A model generated the notes under the pieces. The model searched no databases and was not told the DNA's origin. It saw only the letters and a program-made list of their open reading frames with translations. Positions 1-10,812 of a DNA stretch of 64,000 nt are shown here, in pieces. Positions within the stretch are counted from its first letter, which is position 1; the number at the start of each line of letters is the position of its first letter. The DNA is taken from positions 372,001 through 436,000 of the forward strand of contig OZ037885.1 of NCBI GenBank assembly GCA_964035575.1, given 5' to 3'. Origin of the DNA: Rhynchopus sp. YZ270_cl-10. Taxonomy: Eukaryota > Euglenozoa > Diplonemea > Diplonemida > Diplonemidae. The translations under genes were made by a program, and so were the position numbers.

Positions 1-1070
1 TCATCGAGGAGATGGCACCCATGTCGAAGCCGGGCATGCCCGGGGGTGCGCCGCCCGCAGCAACGGGGTTCGACGCCTTGTCCTGCGCGGAGAGCAGGTC
101 CTGCTTGTAGCTCTCGTTCTCGGGCTCCAGGTCGCATGCCTTCTGGAAGGCCTCGACGGCGGCGGGGAAGCTCTGCTGGTAGAAGTGTGCCGTTCCAAGA
201 CGGGAGAACGCCTTGCTGTAGTCGGGCTTCAGCTGGGTGGACTTCTCACAGTCACGCACCGCCTCCTTGTACTGGTTCAGGTGGGTGTACGCAGCCGCAC
301 GGTTGCAGTAGTAAATACCATTGGCAGGGTCCAGCTCAATCGCCTTCGTGTAGTAGCCAATCGCAGATTTGTGCTGCCCCTTGGTCATAAGCTCGTTACC
401 CTTGGCCTTGAGCTGGTCGGGGGTCAGACCCTCGTAGGGGTTGCTCCTTGCGACGAACTTGGCACGTGCCTTCTCAACGCGGCCGTTGTACTCGTCGCTT
501 CCCTCGTCGCAGCCCTTGAAGTAGCCCTTCTCCTTGATCACGGAGAGGAATTCGTCCCACTTCTTCTCGTCCAGCTCGCCGTCCTCCTTCGGGAAGATGT
601 CCGAGAGCTTCACAGTCGCCTTGTCATCTGCGGTGATGTTGAATCCTGCCTGCAGTTTGCTCTTCACTGCCTCCAGGTCCTCTGCGCTCAGGGTGCTGTG
701 GTGGTGGTGTGGTGGAGAGGAAAGAGGAAAGAGGGGGGTGACAAAAAAGCCCCTGAGGAGAGAAGGAAACTCAGTGAAGGCTCGAAAGGGAGAGTAGGTC
801 TGTGGACAACTATGCAAGAGAACGGAAGTGAGAGAGGGTGTGGGGCAAGTGGTTTTTTTGAGAGAGGGGGAAAAAGAGAAGTTAAAAGTGCAAACGCCTC
901 ACCATTCACTGGTTCTCCGCGGGATATCAAACCCCAGAGAGCACTCCAATGACATACACACGGATACCACGAGGGAAGTAAAAAAAAAAAATACATACTT
1001 GGCCTCCTCGAGAAACTCAAGGAAGCTGAGCACCACGCTCTTGTGCTGCACGTCCTGTTCTGCGGACATT
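1..1070 (-). CDS. SGTA: SGT-type small glutamine-rich TPR co-chaperone, 3' end outside window
   Basis: Two exons are visible: 999-1070 (ATG at 1070) and 695 down to the window edge. They are joined by a GTATGT...CAG intron (696-998) that keeps frame (EEA|N|TLSAEDLEAV). Residues 1-60 resemble the SGTA N-terminal dimerisation domain (SVVLSFLEFLEEA, then LEAVKSKLQAGFNI). An acidic linker follows, then three tandem TPRs (GNELMTKGQHKSAIGYYTKA, then NRAAAYTHLNQYKEAVRDCE, then FSRLGTAHFYQQSFPAAVEA) and the start of a Gly/Pro/Met-rich tail (PPGMPGFDMG). SGT proteins bind Hsp70/Hsp90 C-termini through the TPRs and pass tail-anchored proteins to the GET/BAG6 route in the cytosol. The C-terminal Gln-rich region lies outside the window. 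The intron carries a family C repeat. The order dimerisation domain plus three TPRs makes the call strong; STIP1 or other TPR proteins lack this N-terminus. Confidence 0.88.
860..950 (+). repeat. Family C dispersed repeat inside SGT intron
   Basis: The stretch shares the core AAGTGCAAACGCCTCACC and the GGTTCTCCGCGGGATATC block with the copy in the E2 intron (24155-24230) and with intergenic copies near 9085, 22930, 25270 and 32880. Read on the minus strand it contains a T-arm-like palindrome (GGTTTGATATCCC; GGGTTCGATAACCC in better copies) and ends in a T-rich tract. That suggests a tRNA-related SINE, but I see no convincing A box. Confidence 0.5.
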
Positions 1071-1477
1071 GTACCAGAATACGTTGATATACCCCTTTTT
1101 GTGGTGTTGGTGTGGAAAGTAAAAAAAAACAAGAAAAAAAGCGTGAAGTCAATAGGACCGAAAAAACCTCACGCCATATGCCACACGGCCCTACCTCCAT
1201 TCAAGGTTCCCCATCCGAGACACAAAAGGAATCCACAAAAGCACCACCACCCCCCTTTTTTTTTTGATCCTCTTCGGGCAAATTTGCTAGCTGCCCTCTC
1301 TTTAGGCATACTTGGCCCACTCCCCCTCCCCCTCCCACTCCCCCATTCCCAACCCTATGGACGCACTCTGACCAACACCCACCCAGAACACGCATCTAAA
1401 ACCCCTTTTATTCTGGTATGGATACGTCATCACACGCCATTACCCCTCCCTTACCTTCCCGAACCTGTTATACAATG
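1071..1477. other. Spacer between acid phosphatase stop and SGT start
   Basis: No gene is visible in 407 bp. On the minus strand the last 70 bases before the SGT ATG hold a T-rich pyrimidine tract followed by ACAAAAAG, which could act as a splice acceptor (cis or trans). The middle has CCCTCCC runs only. Confidence 0.4.
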
Positions 1478-2661
1478 CTACAGACCCTTTTCCTTTTTGT
1501 TTGGGATGGCAAGGGTGTAGCGGATGGTGCCGTGTGTGTCGTGGAATTCTATTTTGAATGTTTCCTTTGAGACGCGGCAGACGAGGAAGCCGTGGAAGGA
1601 GCCGGCAAAGACGGTTTCCTTGAGTTTGCTGACGTTGTGGAGACGGTAGCCCCCACCGCCGTTCACTACGTAGCGCAGGGCAGAGGCGTCGCCTTGCTCC
1701 TGCAGACACTGCATGGTGTGGTCGTGCCCGTTCATCCACAGCTGTGCGTTGCTGGCGAGGAGGATCTCTCTTAGTCCCAGTGCAGTGCGGTTCTCCACAG
1801 CCGTCCTGTCCCGCAGCCCCCCGGTGACCACCGGGCGGTGCCCTACGGCGATGTTCCAGTCAGCTGAGTCGCCTTCGGAAAGTGCGGTGGGAAGCCATTT
1901 GCGTTGCTCCTCGCCTGCTTCGGTGCTGGTGTACTTTGGGTCAAGGTTTTTCGCGAATCTGAGAGGGAGGGGGGTCGTAAGAAAGGTATTTGTGTCTTTT
2001 TGTCTCAAAGTTTCGTATTGCGTTGAAGTATACATACTAAGAAGAGAGAAAAAAATCACAATGCATACCTCCGTGTGTCCCCCTCCTGCAGAAACGCACC
2101 CTCGAGGCCTACGGAGTCTGCTATCGTGAAGTGTATGCTCGGGCGGTCTCCGGTGCCCCCTTTCTTCATGGTGTAGTACGGTGCGGGGAGCTTCCACCGC
2201 GGGCTGCGCTGGGAGTAGCGGATCTGCGCGTCGACGCTGCCTTGGTGGTCGTGGTCGCCAAGCGTGATGTGCCACGGCACCGCGCGGAGGTGCCCTTCTG
2301 TGTACACATCCTCAAACCGCGCCTGCCACTGCGGGTCTTCAACAGACCGCACCCCGATTGGATAGAAGTTATCCCCTAAGCTCAACACAAACTCTGGGCC
2401 TATCTCTCTGGCGGCCCTTCCCAACGCCCTTGATACTTCCTCTTGGTGATGTCTCGCCATCCCCCAATCCCCAATAGCAAAGAACACCACCTCCGTCGGT
2501 GAGGTCGGTGTAGGTGCGAGGGGTGCAGGCACCTCAGACGGCGCAGGTGTGACAAAAAGCATTTCGCGGATAAGAAGCACAGCGCATAACACTGCAACAC
2601 AAGCCAGCGCCTCAGGGAAGCCCCAAAGACGTCGGTAGCGGGGCCCGCTGGCAGAAAGCAT
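1478..2661 (-). CDS. Tartrate-resistant (purple) acid phosphatase-like metallophosphatase, membrane-anchored
   Basis: Exon 1 is 2069-2661 and exon 2 is 1478-1958, with a 110-bp intron (GTATGC...CTCAG, 1959-2068). The product is 357 aa. A hydrophobic segment near residues 15-35 (ALACVAVLCAVLLIREML) should be a signal anchor, followed by a Pro/Thr linker. The metallophosphoesterase motifs then appear in order: GDWG, GDNFY, GDHDH, GHRPV and GHDH, the set used by ACP5-type purple acid phosphatases to hold an Fe/metal pair and hydrolyse phosphomonoesters, usually in lysosomes or outside the cell. The third motif is GDHDH rather than the usual GNHDH, replacing a metal-binding Asn with Asp. The start at 2661 was chosen because it begins directly before the anchor; an upstream in-frame extension is low complexity and crosses a repeat. 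The fold is secure; the substrate is unknown. Confidence 0.85.
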
Positions 2662-4640
2662 AGTGAGGTTAGGAGACCCGGAGATAGGGTTCCATTCTGG
2701 GAAATGGAAGAAAAATTTTTGAAATACACCCCGTGAACAGTGTACCTTTTGGTACAAATGACCGTACCGTGTGCGTCCATAGTTGCGTACTCCGCTGCTT
2801 AAGGAAAATGACCACAGCAGAGGAAGGTGGAGGGAGGGACACTGAGCAATGAAGGAGGCTCTCGTGATACTACATTTATGCCTATGCGGCACCAAAAACT
2901 ACCCCCGGTGAGACGCTGCTCGCTGGGTTGAAGCCCCTGGTGAAGGGTGCATGTTTCAGCCACGTGCAGAGGCTGGTGAGTGCACAGCTCAAACTCAACG
3001 CCGGGTATATCCTCATTTTGGTGGAAATGATGTACCCACATCAGCAGCAGTCATACAGTGCGCCTTCAGCCATCTGTGGATGTCGGGAGCCTTTTTTTGG
3101 ATGTTGGTGAGGTCACCTGCAGCTTGCGAGTTTTGCTGCAGACTGAGTGGCGGAAGAAGGCTGTGGACACCCCCCGAGAACTCTCGCCTGCCAGAAATGC
3201 TAACTCGCGACTGTGCCTTCTAACTGCACCCCCAGACTCGAGGATATGGGTCAAGAGCAATGTTGTAAAGAAGACGACCCGTTGTAGGAAGTAGCAGATG
3301 AGAGATAGAAGAGAAAAGATCGGAATTGAAGAAAAAAAAAGAAAGCCAAGCATTTTGTTGATACCAGATTGTTCTTTTCTTTGTGGGGAAAGATATCAAG
3401 AAAAAACATGTTATTTTACTTCTTCCCCTTCTTGTTGTTTCCAGGTGTGATGCACCCAATCACTTCCGACACAAGCTGGCAGCACCCTGGTAAAAAGGGG
3501 GTCGCAGTAAAAATATTGCGATGAAAAAAAATACCCTAAGTTTTTACAAAGTTTTTTACGGTGTATATCATGCGACCTTGGACCACACTATTACACTATA
3601 GAAAACGCATTTTGTTTGTTTGAAAACTTGGTTGTATTAGTGTAGACACCCGAGGATGAACTCCACTATGTTTGTTTGTTTGTTTGTTTGTTTGCTGACA
3701 TCATCGCCACCCGAAGGTGGGTCCTAACTCCTCAGATAGCACCCCCAAAAAAGAGGGTGAATACTTTACAGAAGGCACATCTCAAAAGGAATAAAGAATG
3801 AGGTGACGCTTCCACATACACACTAATCTTCACTGTTGGGTAGTGGTGTTGCGGAAGCACGGTTGGGTGAGTGAACGACACTTTCCTCAGAAAGTAGTGT
3901 GCGTGAAGAAAAAAAAAAACAATTTATATCGACATAACAGCAGATACCGCGCAGACACCTCGCTTTTTCCACATATGAGCTCCGCGCAATTTTTGCGTGG
4001 GGAGTTTTTTGTTTTTTTTTTTTGAAAAATTGTTGGAATAGTGAGGTTGCCTGTACAAGCTCCACTGTAGTATTTTTTTTTTGTGAAGCAATCTGTGTCT
4101 TCCGTTAAACATTAGCTATCCTGCGCCGGCTAGGGAAGTGGTCAAAACACACTTATGACACACAACAGAAAAAAAAAAGGGGGGGAGGGGAGGGACCCTT
4201 ATTTCAGACAGGATTATTGAGAAAAAGTTAAAGTGTATCCTTCCCCCATCGCCATGCTGAAATACCCACGAAACAAAGACTCAAAAAGAACGAAACTTGA
4301 AATACAAAGCGCTCTCGTGACAGTGTACCCAAAGAAAGCTTGAAGATGTGTCTCTCCTACACACATCCCACAACCAAACAAGAACAGAAAATCGCACCAT
4401 ACTTATCGCTAAATATGCCGTTTTTCCCGAAAAATTTTAGAATTCCACGCCCAATTTCTTTCTTTTTGGCAAAAAAAAAAATTTCGCGCTTCGCGCGAAA
4501 AAGGTCCTCAGAAGCTCAATTCCGGAAACAAATACGGGGGGAGCGACGTTTTCCAACTCCTCCGCCATCAGCAGGAACACCTCCGTTTTCTCTTGAATCT
4601 GTGACGCTTGTTGCTGAGAAACAGGGCAACAGCGCGTTCA
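2662..4640. other. Repeat-rich intergenic spacer
   Basis: No host gene is visible. Contents: a partial family B repeat (2715-2790, with hairpin TGTACC-TTTT-GGTACA), a family E hairpin repeat (3620-3672), a TTTG microsatellite (3668-3694), a family D/E-like copy (4020-4075), a short family B copy (4294-4330), and a hairpin GATGTGT-CTCTCCTAC-ACACATC (4345-4367). The rest is A/T-rich. Confidence 0.55.
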
Positions 4641-4669
4641 AGCATATTCCCCATCTTTTCAGTGTTAAA

Positions 4670-4900
4670 CTCGTGGCGAAGCCACGGTACGCAACATTTC
4701 TAAAAAATGCGCTTACAATTGCACCTTTTTTTACAGCCAAACTATGTCATGGAAAGGATGTAATGCAAGCTTGCGCCGCAGGCGCATGGTACGCTACTTT
4801 TTCTTTGCCCTTATCCTTCTTTCTCACTCCTCATTGCTTCCCAAAGGTTCTGGCGAAGCCACGGTACGCAACATTTCTTTAAAATGTTGACATAAAATGG
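4670..4900 (+). repeat. Local direct repeats with core CGAAGCCACGGTACGCAACA
   Basis: The core appears at about 4677 and 4854 here and again at about 7694 on the far side of the two mobile elements, each followed by TTTCT and an A-rich stretch. A second shared block (GCAAGCTTGCGCCGCAGG, compare about 7770) follows the first and third copies. They may be parts of an older repeat later split by the insertions at 4917-7636. Confidence 0.5.
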
Positions 4901-4916
4901 CACTTTTGTTGGTAAA

Positions 4917-5865
4917 CCCCCCCCCCGTATAATATTTACATACGCGTATTATTTACACACGCATATTATTTACAAAAAGGCCACTTTCACGTGTATTATT
5001 AACACACGCGTATTATTTACATTATTTTTTTTTTTTGGATTTTTTTTTTTTGGGGGGGGGTTAGGGGGCACAGCCCTTAAGGAAATCCTTAAGGACCCTC
5101 TGTAACGCTCGTGTTTTTTCAAGAATTTTTTGAAAAAAAGTCATAAAACCCGCCAAGGTGGGTCTACATGGTCCCAAAGTGGCCTAAAATTCGTCGATTC
5201 TGCCTAATGAAACACCAAACAACCAAAACTGAGCGTTTATTTTCGAAAAAAAATCACTTTTTTTCGAAAAAACGGCTTCGAAAATAGTAAGATTTTAGTA
5301 AGATTTCCTCTAGGAATGTAACGCTTTCAAAAAAATGGATCCGGGAGCACAGTTTTTCTTCTAAGGTGCCGAAAACCACCCCACGTCCCCTCCGGTGAGG
5401 TCCGGCAGTGGAAATAAGTGGGTTTCGAAGCTTTTGGGCGTCCCCCTCCTCCCCGTCACTAACAAGTGACTCTGCCTCCGAATCGTACTCCACGTAGTAC
5501 TCCATGGTCGAAAGGGCAGGGTCCGGGATTGCGATTGATGACATTTTTTAAAATATAAAAAGCTTTCTGGTGGTGTGCGTTATGGAAAGTATGGGGATTG
5601 AATGTCAAGCATGTAGGTGAACGATGAAAAATTGTAAATTATTTTGTGTACCCTTTGTTTGTAAAAATGTGTGTGAACGAGGCACATATAGGCTTTACAT
5701 ATACTTCCTTTGTTTTCTTATTGTCTGTAGTGGAGCGGAGTAACCCTCAGGAAACTACGATATACGCCTCTTATTAACACACGCCTATTATTTACAAAGA
5801 CGCCTATTATTTACAACACGCGTATTATTTACATAAATTTATGTAAATATTATACGGGGGGGGGG
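4917..5865. mobile_element. TIR element with G/C-tract tips and a short reading frame
   Basis: The left end reads a C-tract then GTATAATATTTACATA (about 4918-4944). The right end is its reverse complement, TATGTAAATATTATAC then a G-tract (about 5840-5865). Inside each end lie several copies of ACGCGTATTATTTACA-like repeats, typical of transposase-binding subterminal repeats. One 96-aa reading frame lies inside (5254-5544, minus). The element is about 0.95 kb, too small for a full transposase. The target duplication is not resolved because the flanks are homopolymer and another element abuts the right end. The superfamily is not determined. Confidence 0.65.
5254..5544 (-). CDS. Small acidic protein of the TIR element, unrecognised
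   Basis: This 96-aa frame starts at an ATG and has an acidic N-terminus (YYVEYDSEAESLVSDGEEGD) followed by a basic C-terminal end (YYFRSRFFEKK). The acidic start resembles the N-termini of piggyBac-like transposases, but no catalytic or zinc-binding residues are present, so the resemblance is only in composition. It sits in the middle of a terminal-inverted-repeat element and is probably the 5' remnant of a deleted transposase gene. It may not be translated. Confidence 0.3.
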   Translation of the reverse strand: MSSIAIPDPALSTMEYYVEYDSEAESLVSDGEEGDAQKLRNPLISTAGPHRRGRGVVFGTLEEKLCSRIHFFESVTFLEEILLKSYYFRSRFFEKK

Positions 5866-7636
5866 TAGGCCTCCCCAACGTCTTTTATATAAAAGACGTC
5901 TTTTACGTCTTTTACGTCTTTTAATGTCTTTTAAAATCTGGGTTTTTGGGGATAAAAGACATAAAAGACATAAAAGACATTGTTTTGACGTAAGCTGCAG
6001 AACACCACCCTAACCCCAACCCCAACCCCACACTTCATTTCACACCACAGAAGGTTTATTGAGGAACATTAAATAAAAAAAAGAAAAAAAGATGCCGAAG
6101 GCAAAATGTTGGACTGGGGATCTGTTGAAGATTGTCTCGGGGAAGCTAGAGTGCGAGTGCGGAGACACTATGGGTAAATCTTCAAACGCTGAACGCAGGA
6201 AAGGTCACATTTTGCATTGCGAGCAAGCTACGGACGCGCAGAAGAAGAGAGCGAAGGACGAGCTTGCGGCACTGGAGAGGAAGAGGAAGAGGAAGAGGGA
6301 TGAAGCCGACGCAGAGGACGACGACGACGACGAGGAAGCTGCTCCAGCGCAGGGGAACGAAGTCACAGCTGCCAACCCAGTGCCAGGGGAAGAACCACCA
6401 GCACCACCTACCGTGATCGATGCGGATGAGCCAGTGCTGCCTTCATCCAACCTCACAGAACCCCCAAGAACTCAGACCTCCGATTTAGTTCCCGCTCCTC
6501 CTCTTCCCAAAAGACAGCGTCAACGAAGCAACGACGCGTTCGAGGACATTGCAGGGAACATCGAGGTGTTGCGCGCCATCAACGACGACCCCGAGGAGGC
6601 ATCCCTCAAGAGGCAATATCCTCAAATCACGAGGCTTTTCGACGACATGGGGTTCTTCCAGGAATTCCATTTTACCCTAAAACTGTTGAAGCCTGTGAAT
6701 GCGCTAATCCTGATGCTAGAGGGCGATGAGGCAAGGCTGGGACAGGTGATTCCGTGCTGGTGGGCGATGAAGAAGTACTTCAACACACTGACGGTGCCCC
6801 CCACGTTGCAAGAGAAGTTCGACACGGTAGTAGAGTCACTTGACAAACGCAAAACCCGCTACGAGAACTGCCCCGTCTGCCTGACCGCCATGATTCTCCA
6901 CCCCAGCCTCTACATCGAACAAGAAGTGAAAGAACCGTCGTTGCTGACCCCCTTCTTGAAACTCTTCGACCCTGCTGAGTACCTGAACAAAGCTGAGAAA
7001 GCAGTGAAGACCCTTGGGGGAGAGCAAGCGGAGCAGGAGCTGGTCGACTTCATGACCAAAGAGGGCAAGTACCAGAGCACCAGCATGTGGGCTAATGCCA
7101 AACAGAAGAACGTATGTGATCAAAAATAAACACTTCCTTCTATTTTCCTCACGACAGCCTGAAGATTGGTGGAGAATTGCAGCTAAGCTGATGAGAGGCA
7201 CGTCACTTCCAGCGCTGGGAGTGAAATACTGTCGCATAGTTCCGCACTCGGCCAACCAGGAGAGGTTCTTCTCCATGATGGGAAGAATCAGTGACGGCCG
7301 CGAGTGCCTGGATATCCAGCGTTTGCACAAGATGAGTGCTGTAAGCACGTGTTTGCATGACAAGATAAAGAGCAGGCAAAAATAGCCACTGTTTACCCTC
7401 TCTACAAGGGAAAAAAAAAAACCAAAAAATCAAGATCAGAAGCAAAAATATCAAAAACGTCAGAAAAACCCATTTGTACCCTTCTCCACTGTTCCCCTCC
7501 AGCCAGTAACCTCTACGAGTGCATGTATACCACCATGGTCTTTTATATGTCTTTTACGTCTTTTATATGTCTTTTATGTCTTTTATACGTCTTTTATGTC
7601 TTTTATTTTTGGGGTAGACGATTTTGGGGAGGCCTA
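5866..7636 (+). mobile_element. Reduced hAT-type DNA transposon
   Basis: Ends pair as TAGGCCTCCCCAA (5866) and TTGGGGAGGCCTA (ending 7636). Just inside both ends are clusters of GTCTTTTA/TAAAAGAC repeats (5880-5985 and 7540-7605), as expected for transposase-binding sites. The only gene is the two-exon hAT-like frame at 6092-7385. An 8-bp target duplication is not seen: the left flank is a G-tract belonging to the neighbouring element and the right flank is GGGTTTAA. A small telomere-like run (three CCCCAA-type units) lies at 6008-6028. Confidence 0.65.
6092..7385 (+). CDS. Shortened hAT transposase-like protein (zinc finger plus C-terminal dimerisation region)
   Basis: Exon 1 is 6092-7111 and exon 2 is 7158-7385, with a 46-bp intron (GTATGT...GACAG); 415 aa. 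Residues 15-50 hold a CxC...H...C cluster (CECGD ... GHILHC) like a degenerate BED finger. Basic and acidic low-complexity stretches follow (KRKRKR, then DDDDD). From about residue 180 the chain matches the helical region and C-terminal hAT dimerisation domain (GQVIPCWWAMKKYF; WWRIAAKLMRG; PHSANQERFFSMMGRI). The central DUF659/RNase H part with the first catalytic Asp (SDGWT in the other hAT of this window) is absent, so the protein should bind DNA and dimerise but not cut. It may be a deletion derivative, or a repressor-like or captured protein. Compared with typical 600-700 aa hAT transposases it is short. Confidence 0.7.
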
Positions 7637-7689
7637 GGGTTTAACTATCGTCCAGTTCCGTAAATTTTACTTCCATATTTTCCTAAAAC

Positions 7690-8130
7690 GAAAGTTTCTA
7701 GCGAAGCCACGGTACGCAACATTTCTAAAAATTGCGCTTAAAATTGCCTACTATGTTGCGGGAAGGGTGGGTTGCAAGCTCGCGCCGCAGTGCATCTTCC
7801 TTTTCGGTAAAATAGAAGAAAATTGTCTTCTAAAAATAGAATTCTGTGGGGGTTAGGTGAGAGGTGGGCGGAGCCCCCACTCCTCACCTAACCCCACCCC
7901 AGCCTCAATCCAAAACCCAAATTACCACGTATGGACACGTACGGATTCCACCTTTTCAAAACAATTCACGTATGGATTTCCATACGTTCCACACGTGGAG
8001 CGTAATCCCTGTCACCAGAGTCACTCAACGAACCCTTTTTTGCGGAGCAAAAAATGAAAAAATGGCGCCGCAGGCAAAAAAATTTAAGATACAGGATGCA
8101 ACCCAGTTCCCCAGGTGCATATCCTGGAAG
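7690..8130. repeat. Repeat mosaic with GCGGAGC and GGCGCCGCAGGC modules
   Basis: The stretch contains the third copy of the CGAAGCCACGGTACGCAACA repeat (about 7694), an inverted pair GGGGTTAGGTGAG/CTCACCTAACCCC (7849-7894), and the block AACGAACCCTTTTTTGCGGA followed by AAAATGGCGCCGCAGGC (8026-8085). The last block recurs inside the hAT MITE at 31760-31805, so the two loci share an element family. Confidence 0.5.
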
Positions 8131-8505
8131 GAAATTTATTGCCTGAGGCAAATTTATTTCCTGAGGGAAATTTATTTCCTGAGGCAAATTTATTTCCTGG
8201 GGCAAATTTATTTCCGGAGGGAAATTTATTTCCTGAGGCAAATTTATTGCCTGGGGGAAATTTATTTCCTGGGGCAAATTTATTTCCGGAGGGAAATTTA
8301 TTTCCTGAGGCAAATTTATTGCCTGGGGGAAATTTATTTCCTGGGGCAAATTTATTTCCGGAGGGAAATTTATTTCCTGAGGCAAATTTATTTCCTGGGG
8401 AAATTTATTGCCTGAGGCAAATTTATTTCCTGGGGCAAATTTATTTCCTGAGGCAAATTTAGTGCCTGAGGGAAATTTATTTCCTGGGGGAAAATTATTT
8501 TCCTG
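8126..8505. repeat. 18-bp minisatellite (GGCAAATTTATTTCCTGA)
   Basis: About 20 tandem copies alternate between GAGGCAAATTTATTTCCT-like and GGGGGAAATTTATTTCCT-like units, with higher-order repetition of a block of about 72 bp near 8175-8375. Because the unit is a multiple of three with few stops, frames stay open on both strands; these are artefacts, not genes. Confidence 0.85.
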
Positions 8506-10812
8506 GGTAAAAAAAATTTCTTTCCGGCCGATTTTTTTCTTTCTTTTGGGAAACAAAATCGCCACGTACCACGGCTAGTTAGCTACAAGTATGAATCGCA
8601 CACAAAAAAAAAAAAAATCTGATGTTTTTCTCCCAAGGTTTGTCAAAAGGAAGGATTCTTTTCAGTAAAAAAAGTATCAAACGAACAAAATTTTGACTTG
8701 AAATCAAAGCCCTCTTGTGACAGTGTATAAATTAAAAAAGAGCGAACGAAGTTAGTGACAGTAGCTGTGCTCTGCTTTAAAAAATCTTGTAAAATGAATA
8801 AAATTATGATTCACACATTTTAACAGAACATACGCACTGTAGGCAAACACTGGGGGGGGGCAGAACCAATCTCAATTTGTCTCCAGGGAGCGGGAGGGTG
8901 AGATGCAGTTGGGGGGAAACAGTGGGGGGAGGGGGGGAAAAACAACGGTTGGGAAGATGATCCGAAGGGTCTTACTTCATCACCTTTAAAAAAAAAATAT
9001 TGAAAAAATAATAATAATGGATTGATGCAAAGCGCAGCTGATGAACACCTTTCCCCCTCAGAGTTCCGCAAAAATTGTAGAGGTGTAACAGAGAAGTTGA
9101 AAAGTGCAAACGCCTCACCGTTCTTCGGCGCGGCCTACCGCAGGCGCTGGTAATAAAATGAGGGGGGGAAAGTCGTGGTGGCAAGGGAAGCTAGCTTTTT
9201 TTGTAGGTATTTGACACGTCACAACGGACACCACGCCTTTCTCTAGTTGCGCTCTGATACCCCCCAGCAAGCTGAAAAGAAACAGAGAAAACTTGAAAGA
9301 TGAATGTGCCTCTCGTGCACACACATCTAAACAGAATCTGAATGGATCTGCCGTTCCCAAAACAATTATTTCTTACACTTTCTATTCTAGAATGTATAAT
9401 AGGGTGCACTAAATAAACAAAACAAAATTGCTAAAACAGTTCGTCTCCCCCCCACAAGCGATTCTGTGAGCAGACGAGGTGGTGTGGCTGTTTTGGCGGC
9501 TTCGTCGGACAGCTATTAGTGCACACCTTGTGCGACATAATGACTTTGCAGCGGGCATAAAAGCAACGAGAGGCAATTGTTCCGTGGTTGAACAACATAA
9601 AATAACAAAGAAATAGTAACTCTGATAGGTGAAAGGGGAAAAAAAGGTTTTTTTCGTTGATTGCTCAATTACCCTGTTGGAGGGGTGATTGGCGACCGTA
9701 TCTGAGGAACTATTTCTCCTTTAAACTACGCTTGTAGGTATAAAAATAAAATAAACTAACAACAGGTAGGAGGGATAAGGAAATGGGTATAAAACGGCCT
9801 CTACGGATGACCCGCAAAGTGGGGAAAAAAAACGTGATGGTGCAGAAAAAATCACAAAAAAATAAAATAAATTACACCCAAGCAGCAGCACTGGCGTTCT
9901 CTCGGGAGGGAAAAAAGGGGATGACACAGTGCAAAGAAACCCGCTGCCAATGCTAGGCCTCTTCTGAACAAAGGGAACCCTTGAGGCCCCTTTCTTGTTC
10001 TAAGGGGAAAGGGAACGAAAACAAAAAAAACACTTTTACATGATTCGTACCGACGGCACACCACATGAAAAGGGCACAGAAGAGACTCTGATCTCATGAT
10101 GTACCCACACATCTTCTCTTGAAACTCAACACACCTTTATTTTATTTTTGACCAACTCCCCCATATGAGGGTCGTTGGTACATATTTTTCTCCCCCATAT
10201 TTTTCGTTCACTCTTTTTCCCCCCAATTTTTTTTTGGTAGTTTGACAAATCCCCTGAAGCGGGTTCTGTGCAAACAAACACATTGTATTTTTTGAAACAG
10301 TAAAAAAAAAAAAAAAAAAAATGACACGTGTAGCCTACCATGTGTGCCCTCCGTGCAGAATAGTGTAGTTTTCCCCTTTGCAAAATGACGCAATATCCAT
10401 TCCCCCCTCTCACCCAAAAAAAAAGAGCGTTTTTTTTGTAGTATCGACCATCGTCGTAGTGCCCACCTGAGCAGCTTTTGTAAAAAAAAAAGCTTTTTTG
10501 ATAAATTGTTGGAGCAGTGTAGTAGCCTCGGTTGTGTTTCCACAGTTGTGCAAATCTCCACTGTCCAAAAGTTTTTTGCCTTTCCAGAGTAGTCCTCGCG
10601 TGAGTGTTATTCACTTATTTAAGGCTACCTGGAAAGAGAGAAAAAAGAACGAAATTTGGTTTGAAATACAAAAAGCCCTCTTGGCAGTGTACCTTTTTGG
10701 TACATGAAACATGGTACAGAAAAAAGAGGACGTTCCAAAAAAAAAGTGAAAACGCGCGTTTGAAAAACGTAAAAATACATTTTTTTTTCCTTCAAAAAAA
10801 AAAAATCCTCCT
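8506..10812. other. Repeat-rich intergenic spacer
   Basis: No gene is recognised. Contents: short family B copies (8693-8730 and 10650-10725), a family C copy (9085-9150), a second-type hairpin TGTGC-CTCTCGT-GCACA (9305-9321), a family D copy (10500-10566), and poly-A/T tracts. The segment 9440-9600 is less biased in composition but shows no open frame or known RNA fold. Confidence 0.5.

Noticed and set aside
6008-6028. Telomere repeat seed (CCCCAA units)
   Set aside because: Only three to four units in the leader of a transposon gene; too short to claim an interstitial telomere.
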